Assembly (NCBI RefSeq): GCF_019343495.1
Contig: NZ_CP072549.1
Span: 310,001 to 374,000, forward strand
Length of the DNA stretch: 64,000 bases
From: Acinetobacter lwoffii
GTDB lineage: Bacteria; Pseudomonadota; Gammaproteobacteria; Pseudomonadales; Moraxellaceae
Direction: 5' to 3'
Position 1 is the first letter of the stretch. Each line of letters starts with the position of its first letter. The notes below the pieces were generated by a model. That model was not told the DNA's origin and did no database searches. It saw nothing but the letters and a program-made list of their open reading frames with translations. Position numbers and translations under genes: made by a program. Below are positions 1 through 9,061 of the stretch, piece after piece.

Positions 1-2
1 AT

Positions 3-353
3 GCCAATGCCGCATGGCAACTGATCAATGAAGTGGATCCACTGGTCTATAATAAAGAAGTGGATCAGCTGGAAACACAGGTACGTCAACCAGCACGTAA
101 ATTGAGTACAGACTGGCGTATTAATGTCAAAATGACCGATTCGGTGACCGAAGGCAAATATGCTCTGTGTCGTAAAGCTTTGACCAGTCTGGAAATCTGG
201 GCGCGGACGACCATGGAAAATGGTAATAGTCTGCAACAAAAACAGGCGGATTATGAGCGGGATAAACTGCAATGTCAGAATGCCATTGCCCATCCTGCAC
301 TCGGAAATACCGATCCTAAGCAAAAAGGTACTGCAATTGCCAATATGCAATAA
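3..353 (+). CDS. Hypothetical protein, 5' end outside window
   Basis: An open frame enters from the left edge with no stop (it begins ANAAWQLINEVDPLVYNKEV) and ends at a TAA, so only the last 116 codons are visible. A GTG at 33 could be called as a start, but the frame is open upstream and this is more likely the tail of a longer protein. The visible part is polar, helix-prone and Gln/Lys/Glu rich (for example LQQKQADYERDKLQCQNAIA), with two cysteines and no membrane segment. A hairpin terminator follows 28 bp downstream. I do not recognise the family. Confidence 0.6.
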   Translation, partial: ANAAWQLINEVDPLVYNKEVDQLETQVRQPARKLSTDWRINVKMTDSVTEGKYALCRKALTSLEIWARTTMENGNSLQQKQADYERDKLQCQNAIAHPALGNTDPKQKGTAIANMQ

Positions 354-380
354 ACCTTTGCCCATTTAAATGTACTTATA

Positions 381-409
381 AAAAGCCAGTCTGAATGACT
401 GGCTTTTTT
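381..409 (+). terminator. Rho-independent terminator
   Basis: Stem GCCAGTC/GACTGGC with a four-base TGAA loop, preceded by an A-tract and followed by T6. It can serve the plus-strand gene ending at 353 and the minus-strand sodA transcript. Confidence 0.8.
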
Positions 410-422
410 AGCAAAATAAGCT

Positions 423-524
423 TTAAAAATAGGGCAGCCACATATGTTCTAATAAAAGTACCATTACACCGCAGATCAGGAGTGTGCTGCCAATCATGCG
501 TTGAATCATTGTACGTGTAGACAT
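423..524 (-). CDS. Small single-pass membrane peptide (33 aa) downstream of sodA
   Basis: A 33-codon frame starts with ATG at 524 and has a good ribosome-binding site (GAGGAGATC, six to seven bases upstream). The peptide opens with a polar, positively charged end (MSTRTMIQRMIG), continues with a hydrophobic stretch (STLLICGVMVLLLEHMW) and ends LPYF. This is the pattern of a small N-in transmembrane peptide. It lies 19 bp after the sodA stop on the same strand and before the terminator at 381-409, so it is probably the last cistron of the sodA transcript. No function is known to me; the SD and membrane segment argue that it is real. Confidence 0.5.
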   Translation of the reverse strand: MSTRTMIQRMIGSTLLICGVMVLLLEHMWLPYF

Positions 525-543
525 GGCAGATCTCCTCAAAGAT

Positions 544-1161
544 TTAAAGTGCGTTTAACGCTTCCAGATAACGACGATTTACTTCTTTCCAGTTCACGAC
601 ATTGAAAAAAGCTGAGATATATTCCGGACGACGGTTTTGATACTGTAAATAATAGGCATGTTCCCAGACATCCAGACCTAAAAGGGGAATATTGCGATGC
701 ATCAGCGGAGAATCCTGATTGGCGCTACTTTCTACAATAAGCGTTTGATCTGGCGTCATACTTAACCAGGCCCACCCACTACCAAAACGGCTAAGCGCTG
801 CCTGGGTAAATGCTTCTTTAAATGCCTCAAATCCTCCTAATTCATGTTCAATGGCCTTGGCAATTTCAGCTTTGGGATGACCACCGCCGTCTGGACTCAT
901 CACTGTCCAGAACAGGGAATGATTGGCATGTCCACCAGCATTATTAATCACGTTCTGTCTGAGTTGCTCGGGCACTTCATTGAATTTGCTAATTAAGGCT
1001 TCGACTGATAAATCTTCCCACTCTGTACCCGCGATTCCTGCATTGATATTATTGATATAAGTTTGATGATGCTTGCTATGATGAATTTCCATAGTCTTGC
1101 TATCGATATGAGGCTCTAGCGCATCATAAGCATAAGGCAGTACAGGCAAGGTGTAGCTCAT
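544..1161 (-). CDS. sodA: Superoxide dismutase, Mn type
   Basis: A cytoplasmic superoxide dismutase that converts superoxide to hydrogen peroxide and oxygen. At 205 aa it is full length for the Fe/Mn family and collinear with E. coli SodA from [20 protein letters not shown] onward. The four metal ligands are present: His27 (MEIHH), His81 (GGHANH), Asp164 and His168 (LDVWEHAYY). The Mn-type signature [10 protein letters not shown] and the Gln in ANQDSPLM (Gln149) favour manganese over iron, though cambialistic use cannot be excluded. A 19-bp Fur-box-like palindrome lies about 80 bp upstream (1242-1260), consistent with induction under iron limitation. A small membrane-peptide gene follows immediately. 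Confidence 0.93.
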   Translation of the reverse strand: MSYTLPVLPYAYDALEPHIDSKTMEIHHSKHHQTYINNINAGIAGTEWEDLSVEALISKFNEVPEQLRQNVINNAGGHANHSLFWTVMSPDGGGHPKAEIAKAIEHELGGFEAFKEAFTQAALSRFGSGWAWLSMTPDQTLIVESSANQDSPLMHRNIPLLGLDVWEHAYYLQYQNRRPEYISAFFNVVNWKEVNRRYLEALNAL

Positions 1162-1241
1162 TGGCAGGATTCCTTGGGGAGAATGGAGTTAGGTTATTTT
1201 TCATTAGATTTAAGATACACTCTAATTTAATATTCATATAT

Positions 1242-1260
1242 GAGAATAGTTATCATTATT
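1242..1260 (-). promoter_or_regulatory. Candidate Fur box upstream of sodA
   Basis: Read on the minus strand, AATAATGATAACTATTCTC matches the classical 19-bp Fur consensus GATAATGATAATCATTATC at 15 of 19 positions. It sits about 80 bp before the sodA start. Fur control of sodA is established in enterobacteria; here it is inferred from the motif alone. Confidence 0.5.
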
Positions 1261-1331
1261 GTTAATATATGTTGATCTTATGCGCTTCCAGAAAGCCTGT
1301 TATACGTATGAATCCTCTTTTTATAAGCAAT

Positions 1332-1358
1332 AAAAAAGCCCCAAGAAGGGGCTTTTTT
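1332..1358 (-). terminator. Bidirectional Rho-independent terminator after ychF
   Basis: Stem AAAAAAGCCCC / AGGGGCTTTTTT around a short AAGA loop, with T-tracts on both strands. It lies 13 bp downstream of the ychF stop. Confidence 0.85.
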
Positions 1359-1371
1359 TAACAGCAATGAC

Positions 1372-2463
1372 TTAAACGTTAAAACGGAAGTGTAAAACAT
1401 CGCCATCCTGAACGATGTAAGTTTTACCTTCTAGACGCCATTTGCCTGCTTCTTTCGCACCGGCTTCGCCGTTGTACTGCACGAAATCATCATAAGCGAT
1501 ACATTCTGCACGGATAAAGCCTTTTTCAAAGTCGGTATGAATCACGCCTGCTGCCTGTGGTGCAGTTGCGCCAACTTTTACGGTCCAGGCACGAACTTCT
1601 TGTACACCCGCGGTGAAGTAAGTTTGTAGGCCCAGTAATGAATAACCTGCACGAATTACAACGTTTAAACCCGGTTCTTCCATGCCCATTGCTTCAAGGA
1701 ATTCAGCACGGTCTTCATCTTCAAGCAATGAAATTTCAGCTTCAATCTGGTTGCAAAGTGGAACCACAATCGCATTTTCTTCAGCGGCCAATTTTCGCAC
1801 TGCATCTAAATGCGGGTTGTTTTCAAAACCGTCTTCAGCAACGTTAGCAATGTACATCGTTGGTTTAAGCGTCATTAAACCAAAGCCACGAACCAGCTTG
1901 CGTTCGTCATCATCTAGGTCCGCTGCGCGAGCCGGTTTACCTTCATCCAGTAAAGGCTGGATTTTTTCCAGAACTGCTTTAGTAGCTAGCGCTTCTTTGT
2001 CGCCACCCTTAGCAGATTTAGTCAAACGCGTAATCGCTTTGGCTACAGCATCCAAGTCTGCAAGCGCAAGTTCGGTATTAATCGTAGCAATGTCATCTAG
2101 TGGATCAATACGACCATTCACATGAATCACGTTTTCATCTTCAAAACAACGCACAACGTGAGCAATTGCATCAGTTTCACGAATGTTGGCCAGGAACTGG
2201 TTACCCAAGCCTTCACCCTTAGAAGCACCTGCTACCAGACCTGCGATGTCTACAAACTCCATAGAAGTCGGAATAACACGTTGCGGTTTAACAATTGCAG
2301 TCAATTTGTCTAAACGTGGATCAGGAACAGGTACAATTCCGGTGTTTGGTTCGATCGTACAGAAAGGGAAGTTTTCTGCAGCAATAGCAGCTTTGGTTAA
2401 GGCATTGAAAAGTGTAGATTTACCAACGTTCGGCAAGCCGACAATACCGCAATTAAAACCCAT
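1372..2463 (-). CDS. ychF: Redox-regulated ATPase YchF/Ola1
   Basis: A universally conserved P-loop NTPase of the Obg family (Ola1 branch) that binds ribosomes and prefers ATP. The protein starts [20 protein letters not shown]: the G1 P-loop GLPNVGKST is followed by the G3 region (DIAGLV) and ends in the C-terminal TGS-type domain ([20 protein letters not shown]). The length of 363 aa matches the family. I chose the ATG at 2463 over an upstream in-frame GTG (2475) because family members begin MGF-CGIVG. There is no gene partner nearby; it is transcribed alone and ends at a strong terminator. Confidence 0.93.
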   Translation of the reverse strand: MGFNCGIVGLPNVGKSTLFNALTKAAIAAENFPFCTIEPNTGIVPVPDPRLDKLTAIVKPQRVIPTSMEFVDIAGLVAGASKGEGLGNQFLANIRETDAIAHVVRCFEDENVIHVNGRIDPLDDIATINTELALADLDAVAKAITRLTKSAKGGDKEALATKAVLEKIQPLLDEGKPARAADLDDDERKLVRGFGLMTLKPTMYIANVAEDGFENNPHLDAVRKLAAEENAIVVPLCNQIEAEISLLEDEDRAEFLEAMGMEEPGLNVVIRAGYSLLGLQTYFTAGVQEVRAWTVKVGATAPQAAGVIHTDFEKGFIRAECIAYDDFVQYNGEAGAKEAGKWRLEGKTYIVQDGDVLHFRFNV

Positions 2464-2757
2464 GAAATAACTCACAAAAGCGTTATATAAAAATTGCCCC
2501 CGATTTTACATGAAAGCACGGCTAAAGTCAGGTCATGTGCTTGTGGTTTATTGCAATCAAATGCTTCTGGCGACCTAAAATGACTCGCTGAGCTTTCCGG
2601 GATGTGTAGTGAGTCCACCAACCATAGAGGAATAATCAGCCAGTATTTTACTTTTGAATAAAAATCACATTGTTTTTCTAAAAGTGAGTGACTAAAGTAT
2701 CTGAATAAAACAGCGGCCTACACGCCCTGATCCAATAACGATAAACATGGAGCATAC

Positions 2758-3522
2758 ATGCGAACTTTATACCAGTTTCCTTTATCTCACTTTTGCGAAA
2801 AAGCACGTTGGATGCTGGACCATAAAGAGCTGTACTATGTTGCTCACAATCTGATACCCGGGGTACACCGCGCTTTTGCCCGCCTGAAAACAGGCCAGAA
2901 TCGTCTGCCTATTTTGCGTGATCAGGATCGATGGATCGCAGATTCCACCCAGATTGCTCTGTATTTGGATGATACTTATCCAGAACATCGTTTACTGCAC
3001 GCAGAAGGGTATTTTCGAAATAAAGCTTTAGAAATTAATGAAATTACTTTGGAATTGGGTCGTCATGTCCGTCGCTGGATGCTCTCTCAAGCACTGACTT
3101 CTGATCATGAATCTCTGGATATTTTAATTGGTGAGCAGGGCTATCTGCGCCAGTTTGAAAAATTTTCTAAACCTTTATTGAAAGCGATGGTGGCCAAGGG
3201 TTATGCATTGAATGAGGAAACCGTGGCGGAATCTAAACAACACATCGATGTTGCTGTACAGCAGCTCAATCAGATGCTGGTCAGCCAAGGTGGGCATTAT
3301 TTTGTCGGAAATCGTTTAGGTCTGGCGGATATTGCAGTCTGTTCCATGTTGGCACCGCTTTTGGCGATTCCAGGTACGCCGTGGGAAAAAGAAAATTTTG
3401 AAACCTTGTCCGAAGAATATCGTGACTATCAGCAGTATTTGAATGAGCTACCACTGGGTGAATATATTTGTCGTATTTACCGAACCGAACGCAATGCACG
3501 GGTAGACTGGCGTGGTATATAA
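2758..3522 (+). CDS. Glutathione S-transferase family protein
   Basis: 254 aa with a thioredoxin-like N-terminal half (LYQFPLSHFCEKARWMLDHK, Ser/Cys region near residues 9-13; the LPILRDQDRWIADSTQIALY segment carries the cis-Pro and the DST glutathione-binding motif). The C-terminal half is helical and includes the GST C-terminal motif region (NRLGLADIAVCSMLAPLLAI). Such proteins conjugate or reduce small electrophiles using glutathione, or act as chaperone-like proteins; the substrate cannot be inferred. It stands alone between ychF, which is divergent, and a shared bidirectional terminator at 3547. Confidence 0.8.
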   Translation: MRTLYQFPLSHFCEKARWMLDHKELYYVAHNLIPGVHRAFARLKTGQNRLPILRDQDRWIADSTQIALYLDDTYPEHRLLHAEGYFRNKALEINEITLELGRHVRRWMLSQALTSDHESLDILIGEQGYLRQFEKFSKPLLKAMVAKGYALNEETVAESKQHIDVAVQQLNQMLVSQGGHYFVGNRLGLADIAVCSMLAPLLAIPGTPWEKENFETLSEEYRDYQQYLNELPLGEYICRIYRTERNARVDWRGI

Positions 3523-3546
3523 GTTTAAATGCTACTTTCAAAATTA

Positions 3547-3573
3547 AAAAACGCGCATGAAGCGCGTTTTTTT
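3547..3573. terminator. Bidirectional Rho-independent terminator
   Basis: Stem AAACGCGC/GCGCGTTT with an ATGA-type loop and T/A tracts on both sides. It sits between the convergent GST gene and the repeat-protein gene. Confidence 0.85.
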
Positions 3574-3586
3574 GATGAGATTATGA

Positions 3587-4984
3587 TTAACCCCAAGGAT
3601 TAGTCTGGTCGATATCAATATTTTTAGTAAAATTATTGAGGAGTGAACCAAAATCAAATCCGGATGAAGAACCGCCACTGCCAATATTCTGAATCGTATC
3701 TTTGATGCCAGGCAGGAGAGCAGACAGATCAATATTGGAATCAGTCGCGCCCACCCCTTGGATAAGATCACCGAGGTCAGGTAGTTCAATCGAAGAGCCA
3801 CTACCAACCAACTGACCAACACCTTCGACAATACTGCCTAAGTCAAAGCCGTTTGAATCAGAGGAAATACCTTCGATCATACCACCCAGATCCAGATCGC
3901 TACCGAGATTCAGATTACCCAATAACCCACCCCAGTCTATGTCATTTGAGCCATTCGCAATCAGACCGCTCAGTAAGTCAGTGAAGCCACCGACATCAAA
4001 ACCACCCGTTGCATTTCCACCTACAAAGCCGCTAATTAAATCGGTAATAGCACCAAGATCAAAATCACTGCCTGCATTACCGCCAATCAGGTTGCCGACC
4101 AGACCCGCGATCGCACCAATATCTACACAGCCCAATCCGCTAGACCCACCAATTAGACCACCGACCAGTTGAGCGATTTGTACAATATCAATCTCGCCAT
4201 TGCCACCGATCATGTTACTGACCAGACCTGCAATGGCACCAATATCTATGCCGCCCAATCCGCCAGAACTGCCGATCAGACCACCGACCAATTCAGCAAG
4301 TTGTGCGATATCAATTTCACCATTACCGCCAATCAGGTTGCCGACCAGACCCGCGATGGCACCGATATCTACACCGCCCAATCCACCAGAACCACCAATC
4401 AGACCACCCACCAGTTGAGCAATTTGTGCGATATCGACATCGCCATTACCACCGATGAGGTTGCTGACCAGACCCGCGATTGCACCGATATCAATATTGC
4501 TTGAACCACCGATCAGGCCACCGACCAGTTGAGAAATTTTACCAATATCAATATTGCCCATACTGCCGCCCAATAAGCCGCCCACCAGTTTAGAAATAGT
4601 CTCAAGATCCAGGCTGCTGCTATTGCTCCCCATTAAGCTCTTTAATAAGTTGGTGACTTGGGTAATATTAAAGCTACCGCCATTGGATTGGGTTAAGCTA
4701 CTGATCAGGCTTTGAATATTTAGACTTGAGGCATTCGAACCAGACAACTGAGTTAATAAATTGCTGAGATTTGTCGTACTCAGGCTGCTTCCAGAAAGGA
4801 GATTATTTAATAATGAGCTGACCGAAGGTTAAGTATTGGATCCGGTGAGATTGCCAATAAGATTGGTGAGGGTACCTGATGTCGTTCCACCGAATAAGCC
4901 GCCCAGTAAGCTCTTTGTTTGGGTTTCGATGGTTAAAACAGGACTCACTTTTGTTTTTATCAAGCTTAAAAGTTTAGAAGCCAT
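3587..4984 (-). pseudogene. Glycine-rich hydrophobic repeat protein, interrupted by an in-frame stop
   Basis: Reading from ATG 4984, the frame gives MASKLLSLIKTKVSPVLTIE and continues for 51 codons to a TAA at 4829-4831, then stays open in the same frame to 3587 (about 414 more codons). Both halves have the same composition and style, so this looks like one gene broken by a point mutation, for instance from CAA or TCA. A shorter product could restart at a TTG at 4747. The body consists of tandem units of about 41 aa (123 bp), each two related halves of the form [IV]DIGAIAGLVGNLIGGNGE and IDIAQ-LVGGLIGGSGGLGG. Three to four near-identical units lie at about 4110-4480, with looser ones on both sides. 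There is no signal peptide and few charged residues. The family is unknown to me; a structural or aggregating protein is possible. Confidence 0.6.
4110..4480 (-). repeat. Tandem 123-bp coding repeats
   Basis: Three consecutive 41-codon units encode VDIGAIAGLVGNLIGGNGE followed by a second half ending GLIGGSGGLGG, with high nucleotide similarity between copies. They are translated repeats within the glycine-rich gene. Divergence between the units is mostly at third positions and in the GGxGGLGG linker. Confidence 0.8.
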
Positions 4985-5364
4985 GACCGTTCCTTGTGTA
5001 ATATTTTTGAAATGCGCTATTTTTGTTTTTAAAGCGCCTTTGTTTTAATCTATTTCTATACACTTGTAAAAGATGGACGGTTAAGTCGTGTAGGGGCTGA
5101 GAGGAATAGCCTATCTGTTGCTATGTTTAGCCAATTTAAATAATTTAAAAATAAAGATTTAACTTAAAATACCATTGGTCATATTTTTAATTAATGCGAT
5201 TAACGGTCATTTAAACCATCCTGAAAACCGTATTTATAAAATGAAATCCCATTTGGAAAAAAATTTCAGAATATGAAAATTTTGTGAAAAATAAATAAAT
5301 ATTGTATAACAGAGATGGCGCAAAATTTTCTGCATCTATTGATTATTGATATAAGAGTATAAAA
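4985..5364. other. Gene-free interval upstream of the Lrp gene
   Basis: This is 380 bp of AT-rich DNA between two divergent genes. I see no frame with a plausible start and ribosome-binding site. A possible sigma-70 -10 element (TATTGTATAAC, near 5301) lies about 60 bp before the Lrp-family start. Confidence 0.5.
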
Positions 5365-5835
5365 ATGGAACTGGATCGTTTCGATAAACATATTCTAGAA
5401 ATATTGACCCATGAAGATGTCAATCTGAATGAACTGTCCGAACGGGTGAATTTATCTGTGAGTTCAGTGCATCGCAGGATCAAACACTTAATAGATCATA
5501 ATATTATCAGTGGCTTAAAACGTGAAATCAATTACCAAAAATTAGGTTTCAGTCTGCATGTGCTGTTGCAGGTATCCTTAAGCAAACATGATAGTGATAC
5601 TTTTGCTAAATTTCTGGAAGAACTGGAAAGTATTCCCGAAGTGATTAATGCCTTTTTGGTCACCGGTCAGTCTGCGGACTTTATTGTCGAAGTCGTGGCG
5701 CGGGATATGGAAAATTATAGTGAAATCCTGCTCAAGCGGATTGGAAAAATTGAGCATGTGGTTGCACTGCATTCAAGCTTTGTCATTAAAGAATATAATG
5801 TCTTTAACTGTAGCGGATTACTCAATAAAGTTTAA
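5365..5835 (+). CDS. Lrp/AsnC family transcriptional regulator
   Basis: 156 aa. The N-terminal winged helix-turn-helix (residues about 4-50: DRFDKHILEILTHEDVNLNE, then LSVSSVHRRIKHLIDHNIIS) is followed by an Lrp/AsnC ligand-binding (RAM/ACT-like) domain from about residue 65 (LHVLLQVSLSKHDSDTFAKF ... VTGQSADFIVEVVARDMENY). Members bind DNA as octamers or dimers and respond to amino acids. There is no adjacent metabolic gene on its strand, so its target is unknown. Its own terminator has been split by the IS4-family insertion at 5882. Confidence 0.88.
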   Translation: MELDRFDKHILEILTHEDVNLNELSERVNLSVSSVHRRIKHLIDHNIISGLKREINYQKLGFSLHVLLQVSLSKHDSDTFAKFLEELESIPEVINAFLVTGQSADFIVEVVARDMENYSEILLKRIGKIEHVVALHSSFVIKEYNVFNCSGLLNKV

Positions 5836-5861
5836 TCAAAGCTAGGGTGGTCGACAGCCAC

Positions 5862-5881
5862 AAAAAAACGCACCCTAAGGT
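5862..5881 (+). terminator. Left half of a terminator split by an IS
   Basis: AAAAAAACGCACC followed by the loop sequence is the left arm of a perfect hairpin. The right arm (GGTGCGTTTTTT) now lies at 7159-7169, beyond the IS4-family element. Before insertion the two arms formed a bidirectional terminator between the Lrp gene and yebC. Confidence 0.7.
5872..5881. repeat. 10-bp target-site duplication, left copy
   Basis: ACCCTAAGGT directly abuts the left inverted repeat of the IS4-family element; the identical decamer is found at 7151-7160. It covers the loop of the former terminator. Confidence 0.85.
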
Positions 5882-7150
5882 CATTGCTGTCCCACAATTT
5901 TTCACAAGAGGAAGCTCATTTGAGCTTCCTCTTGTTTTATGGGTATTTTATCGGGTGAAAATAAAGCTTTTAAAGTTCTTCTTTCAAACAAATTCACTTG
6001 AATTATTCTGAGTAAACGTTGAACTGTCCAACCTGTTTTCCCTAAATGTTGAGCGAAACTCACCAATAAATAGGCGATCATCGCAATCCAGATTTGTGTC
6101 TGAATTGCGTTCCTGCTGCGGCCTAGAAACGCTTTTAATTTGAGATTCTGCTTAATCGCCTTAAAGAACAGCTCAACTTTCCAACGATCTTTATAAATCG
6201 CCGCAATGGTGGAGGCGGCTAAATGAAAGTTATTGCTGAGAAAGCTAAAGTGCTTGCCACTTTGCTGATCTCTATATTCAATTCTTCTTAACACTGGGGC
6301 TTTTCTTTTTAGGGCATGTGCGCTATTCAGCTGAATGGTTTCATCTTTTAGAATACCTTTGGATTCAAGCACTGGATGTTGCTGGATCACCTGATACACA
6401 GATTTAGGCCTAAAACGTGTGACAAATCCAATGTTTTGAGCAGTCAGATTTGCATACCATTGGTAATCGACATAGCCTTTATCAAAAACTACAATGCTGC
6501 CAGCAGGAAACTGGAATTTGCGGCCTTGTACCATGTCATTTTCTTTGCCATTTTCAACTGCAACAAACTCAGGAATATCATTGCTGTGATTCAATCCTAT
6601 GCTGAGTTTCATGCTGGCTTTTGAGTCGTGAACTTTGGCCCATTCACATAAGGAAAGCGACAGGTCAATATGACTGGCATCCAAGGAATACAAGGGATTC
6701 TTAAAGCGAAATTTATGAGCTACTTTTGAGTGTTCATAGTATTTAAGCAACTTGTGAAATAGCTGTTGATACAAGGCAGCAGGCTGCTGCTCATTGATTC
6801 GTGCCAGCGTGCTTCGGGGAATAGACTTTGCTCCGAGATGACTTAGCTTTTCCTGTTGGCACTCCAAATTGGATTGAATATCTCTCAGACTTTGTCTACA
6901 AGAGAATTGAGACATCAATATGGCAATAAACTGATCCCACCGGGAAGCCGCTCTAAATTTCTGTCCAACATGGTGTACTTTAGCAAGTTGTTCAAAATCC
7001 TGTCGCACAACAGGTTTAATTAGCTCATGAAATACGGTATTCTGATGTGACAAAACCTGAATCCTGGTCGTTAAAGTGTTTGTTTGCACTCATATTTTAA
7101 CTGTTAGGACTCAGGTTTTTTTATTTAAAGCAAACTATGGGACAGCAGTG
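5882..7150 (-). mobile_element. IS4-family insertion sequence, 1269 bp
   Basis: The ends are imperfect inverted repeats: CATTGCTGTCCCACAATTTT at the left and CACTGCTGTCCCATAGTTTG when the right end is read inward. They are flanked by the 10-bp direct repeat ACCCTAAGGT (5872-5881 and 7151-7160). A single transposase gene fills the element. IS4-family elements typically make duplications of 9-12 bp, in agreement. The intact ends, ORF and duplication suggest a recent insertion. Confidence 0.9.
5902..7089 (-). CDS. IS4-family transposase
   Basis: 395 aa DDE transposase. An N-terminal domain of the kind seen in IS4-family proteins (FEQLAKVHHVGQKFRAASRW ... MSQFSCRQSLRDI) precedes the catalytic core. 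The first Asp is in YSLDASHIDLS, the second in VVFDKGYVDYQW, and the Glu is in the IS4-type Y-(2)-R-(3)-E-(6)-K signature (YKDRWKVELFFKAIKQNLK). The frame is uninterrupted, so the element is probably active. It catalyses cut-and-paste transposition of the surrounding element. ATG 7089 lies about 60 bp inside the right end. Confidence 0.92.
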   Translation of the reverse strand: MQTNTLTTRIQVLSHQNTVFHELIKPVVRQDFEQLAKVHHVGQKFRAASRWDQFIAILMSQFSCRQSLRDIQSNLECQQEKLSHLGAKSIPRSTLARINEQQPAALYQQLFHKLLKYYEHSKVAHKFRFKNPLYSLDASHIDLSLSLCEWAKVHDSKASMKLSIGLNHSNDIPEFVAVENGKENDMVQGRKFQFPAGSIVVFDKGYVDYQWYANLTAQNIGFVTRFRPKSVYQVIQQHPVLESKGILKDETIQLNSAHALKRKAPVLRRIEYRDQQSGKHFSFLSNNFHLAASTIAAIYKDRWKVELFFKAIKQNLKLKAFLGRSRNAIQTQIWIAMIAYLLVSFAQHLGKTGWTVQRLLRIIQVNLFERRTLKALFSPDKIPIKQEEAQMSFLL

Positions 7151-7160
7151 ACCCTAAGGT
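7151..7160. repeat. 10-bp target-site duplication, right copy
   Basis: ACCCTAAGGT, identical to 5872-5881, immediately outside the right end of the IS4-family element. Confidence 0.85.
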
Positions 7161-7182
7161 GCGTTTTTTGAATCAGTGACAG

Positions 7183-7932
7183 TTAAGCATCAAGTTCTGC
7201 TAAAACAGCATCTGAGAATTCAACGTTGGTATATACGTTCTGTACATCATCCAGATCTTCAAGCATATCAATCATTTTCATGATTTTTTTCGCTTGATCG
7301 ATGTCGGTGATTTCTGCTTTGGTTGAAGGACTCATCACCACTTCAGCATTGTCAGATTTTAAACCTGCAGCAGTTAAAGCATCTTGAACATCACCGAAAG
7401 CTTCAGGTGTAGTAATCACCAGGATTTCATCTTCAGTGACTTCGATGTCTTCCGCACCTGCTTCTAATGCCACTTCCATGATTTGATCTTCCAAAGAAAC
7501 ATCTTCAAAAGTAATCTCGCCACGTTTCGTGAACAGGAATGCCACCGAACCGTTAGTGCCTAGGTTACCATCAGTTTTAGAGAAGCAATGACGTACGTCA
7601 GGCACAGTACGGTTCAAGTTGTCAGTCATGGTTTCAACAATAACCGCAACACCACCTACACCATAACCTTCGTAGGTCACTTCTTTCAGGTCATCGTTAT
7701 CTTCGCCACCAGCACCACGTTGAATGGCACGGTTGATCACGTCACGTGTCATATTCACTGATAATGCTTTTTCAACCACAGCACGTAGACGAGGGTTGCT
7801 TGCAGTATCTGGACCACCAAGCTTTGCAGCAGTGGTTAATTCACGAATGTATTTGGTAAAAACTTTACCACGACTTGCATCTTGTTTTGCTTTGCGATGC
7901 TTAATATTGGCCCACTTGGAATGACCCGCCAT
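7183..7932 (-). CDS. yebC: YebC/PmpR family regulatory or translation factor
   Basis: 249 aa, full length. It starts with the family signature [20 protein letters not shown] and contains the conserved [17 protein letters not shown] and [14 protein letters not shown] segments. The three-domain YebC fold is described both as a DNA-binding regulator and, for its mitochondrial homologue TACO1 and some bacterial members, as a factor that relieves ribosome stalling; which applies here cannot be told. It is monocistronic, and its terminator has been split by the IS4-family element (right arm at 7159-7169). Confidence 0.92.
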   Translation of the reverse strand: MAGHSKWANIKHRKAKQDASRGKVFTKYIRELTTAAKLGGPDTASNPRLRAVVEKALSVNMTRDVINRAIQRGAGGEDNDDLKEVTYEGYGVGGVAVIVETMTDNLNRTVPDVRHCFSKTDGNLGTNGSVAFLFTKRGEITFEDVSLEDQIMEVALEAGAEDIEVTEDEILVITTPEAFGDVQDALTAAGLKSDNAEVVMSPSTKAEITDIDQAKKIMKMIDMLEDLDDVQNVYTNVEFSDAVLAELDA

Positions 7933-8180
7933 GCGAACTATGCTCCTTGTAGATTGGCTGTATGCCTATCAGAATGCCGAAATTCTACCATAAGCGTTTT
8001 TTTAAAAAAAAGTGTCTGGATTTGAGATTTCAGGATAAAAACAAAAAAAGTGCAATATCGAGGAAAAATAGAAAGAGGATAGGGGAATTTATAATTCTAT
8101 TTATACATTTATATGGACAGATGACTTGGACATAAACAGCAGAATCGCTGATTATGTCCGTGCTTTTCTTTTTAAAAAGC
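7933..8180. other. Intergenic region with a stem-loop
   Basis: 248 bp between yebC and the acyltransferase gene, both on the minus strand. It contains the yebC promoter region and a hairpin with arms GGACATAA (8128-8135) and TTATGTCC (8152-8159). In the minus direction the hairpin is not followed by a T-run, so I do not call it a terminator with confidence. Confidence 0.4.
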
Positions 8181-8795
8181 TTATTCTGGAATAACGATAT
8201 CCAGACCAACCTTGTCTTTATAAAGTTGTTTGATCAAAGCCAGGTCATGCGCAAGATCTGTCGGATAAATCTTGCCGAGAATACCGCCTTGCTTGGTTTT
8301 GGAATTGGCATATAATAGCACGATCGGTACATTGGCAGCCTTGGCAATATGCCAGAAACCGGTACGGATCGGTTTGCGTGCTTCACCTTGTTTAGCACGT
8401 GTTGCTTCGGGTGCAATGACCAGATTGAACTTTTCATTGTTCTGAAAATGTTCCACCATCTGGGTCACGATATCTTTACTGGCCTTGCGGTCAACCGGAA
8501 TACCACCCACAGCGTTCAATAATGGCTTGAAGGGTCCTTTAAATAATTCTTTTTTGATCAAGGTATGTACCTTGAGATCATAGATCTGGAACAGGGCAAT
8601 TGACAGTACCGCATCCATCATTGAGGTATGTTCGAATCCAATAATGACCTGTTTGTCTTCAAGCACATCTGGTTCGACATGATATTGCCAACCTGCAAGT
8701 TTAAATGCAGATTCGCCAAGGAATTTGTTTAGCATAAGTACGGAGAAGTAAAAGCTGTATGTAGAGAACTGCATAATTTCATCTTGTTCGCCCAT
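8181..8795 (-). CDS. PlsC-like 1-acyl-glycerol-3-phosphate acyltransferase
   Basis: 204 aa with the acyltransferase blocks of the PlsC/LPLAT family: the catalytic H-x4-D as HTSMMD (about residue 56), the GGIPVDR substrate block (about residue 97) and EATRA in place of the usual EGTR (about residue 129). The hydrophobic N-terminus (FYFSVLMLNKFLG) can associate with the membrane. The likely reaction is transfer of an acyl group to lysophosphatidate or a related lysolipid. An alternative start at ATG 8774 would remove seven residues; neither site has a strong ribosome-binding site. Confidence 0.75.
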   Translation of the reverse strand: MGEQDEIMQFSTYSFYFSVLMLNKFLGESAFKLAGWQYHVEPDVLEDKQVIIGFEHTSMMDAVLSIALFQIYDLKVHTLIKKELFKGPFKPLLNAVGGIPVDRKASKDIVTQMVEHFQNNEKFNLVIAPEATRAKQGEARKPIRTGFWHIAKAANVPIVLLYANSKTKQGGILGKIYPTDLAHDLALIKQLYKDKVGLDIVIPE

Positions 8796-9061
8796 ACAGT
8801 CAATAGGCTTTCCAATAAAATCAGCGAATAATGTAAAAATCTATGATTTATTCATCTTTTTAAGCTGCAAAATTAAGAGTTAATATATATAAATAAAATA
8901 ATATTAATATCTTAAAAATATCAGTAGATACAAAAAAAGTCTTAAAATGATGAAAAAATGACTATCCAGAGCACACTTTAGTTATTAGACTTTTGTCGAA
9001 GAAGAAGACTGATACAGGTCTTTTCTATTTTCTTATTCTTTCTACTCTGAGATTGAAAAGT

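Noticed and set aside
1682..2125. 147-codon plus-strand frame
   Set aside because: Lies entirely opposite ychF, serine-rich shadow composition and no ribosome-binding site.
4110..4480. CRISPR-like regular repeats
   Set aside because: The period is 123 bp, repeats have no unique spacers, and the array is an open reading frame.
3939..4504. Plus-strand frames of 70-110 codons in the repeat region
   Set aside because: They are antisense shadows of the repetitive minus-strand gene; their Pro/Thr-rich repeats mirror the Gly-rich repeats.
8128..8159. Hairpin after the acyltransferase gene as a terminator
   Set aside because: Good stem, but no T-run on the minus strand.
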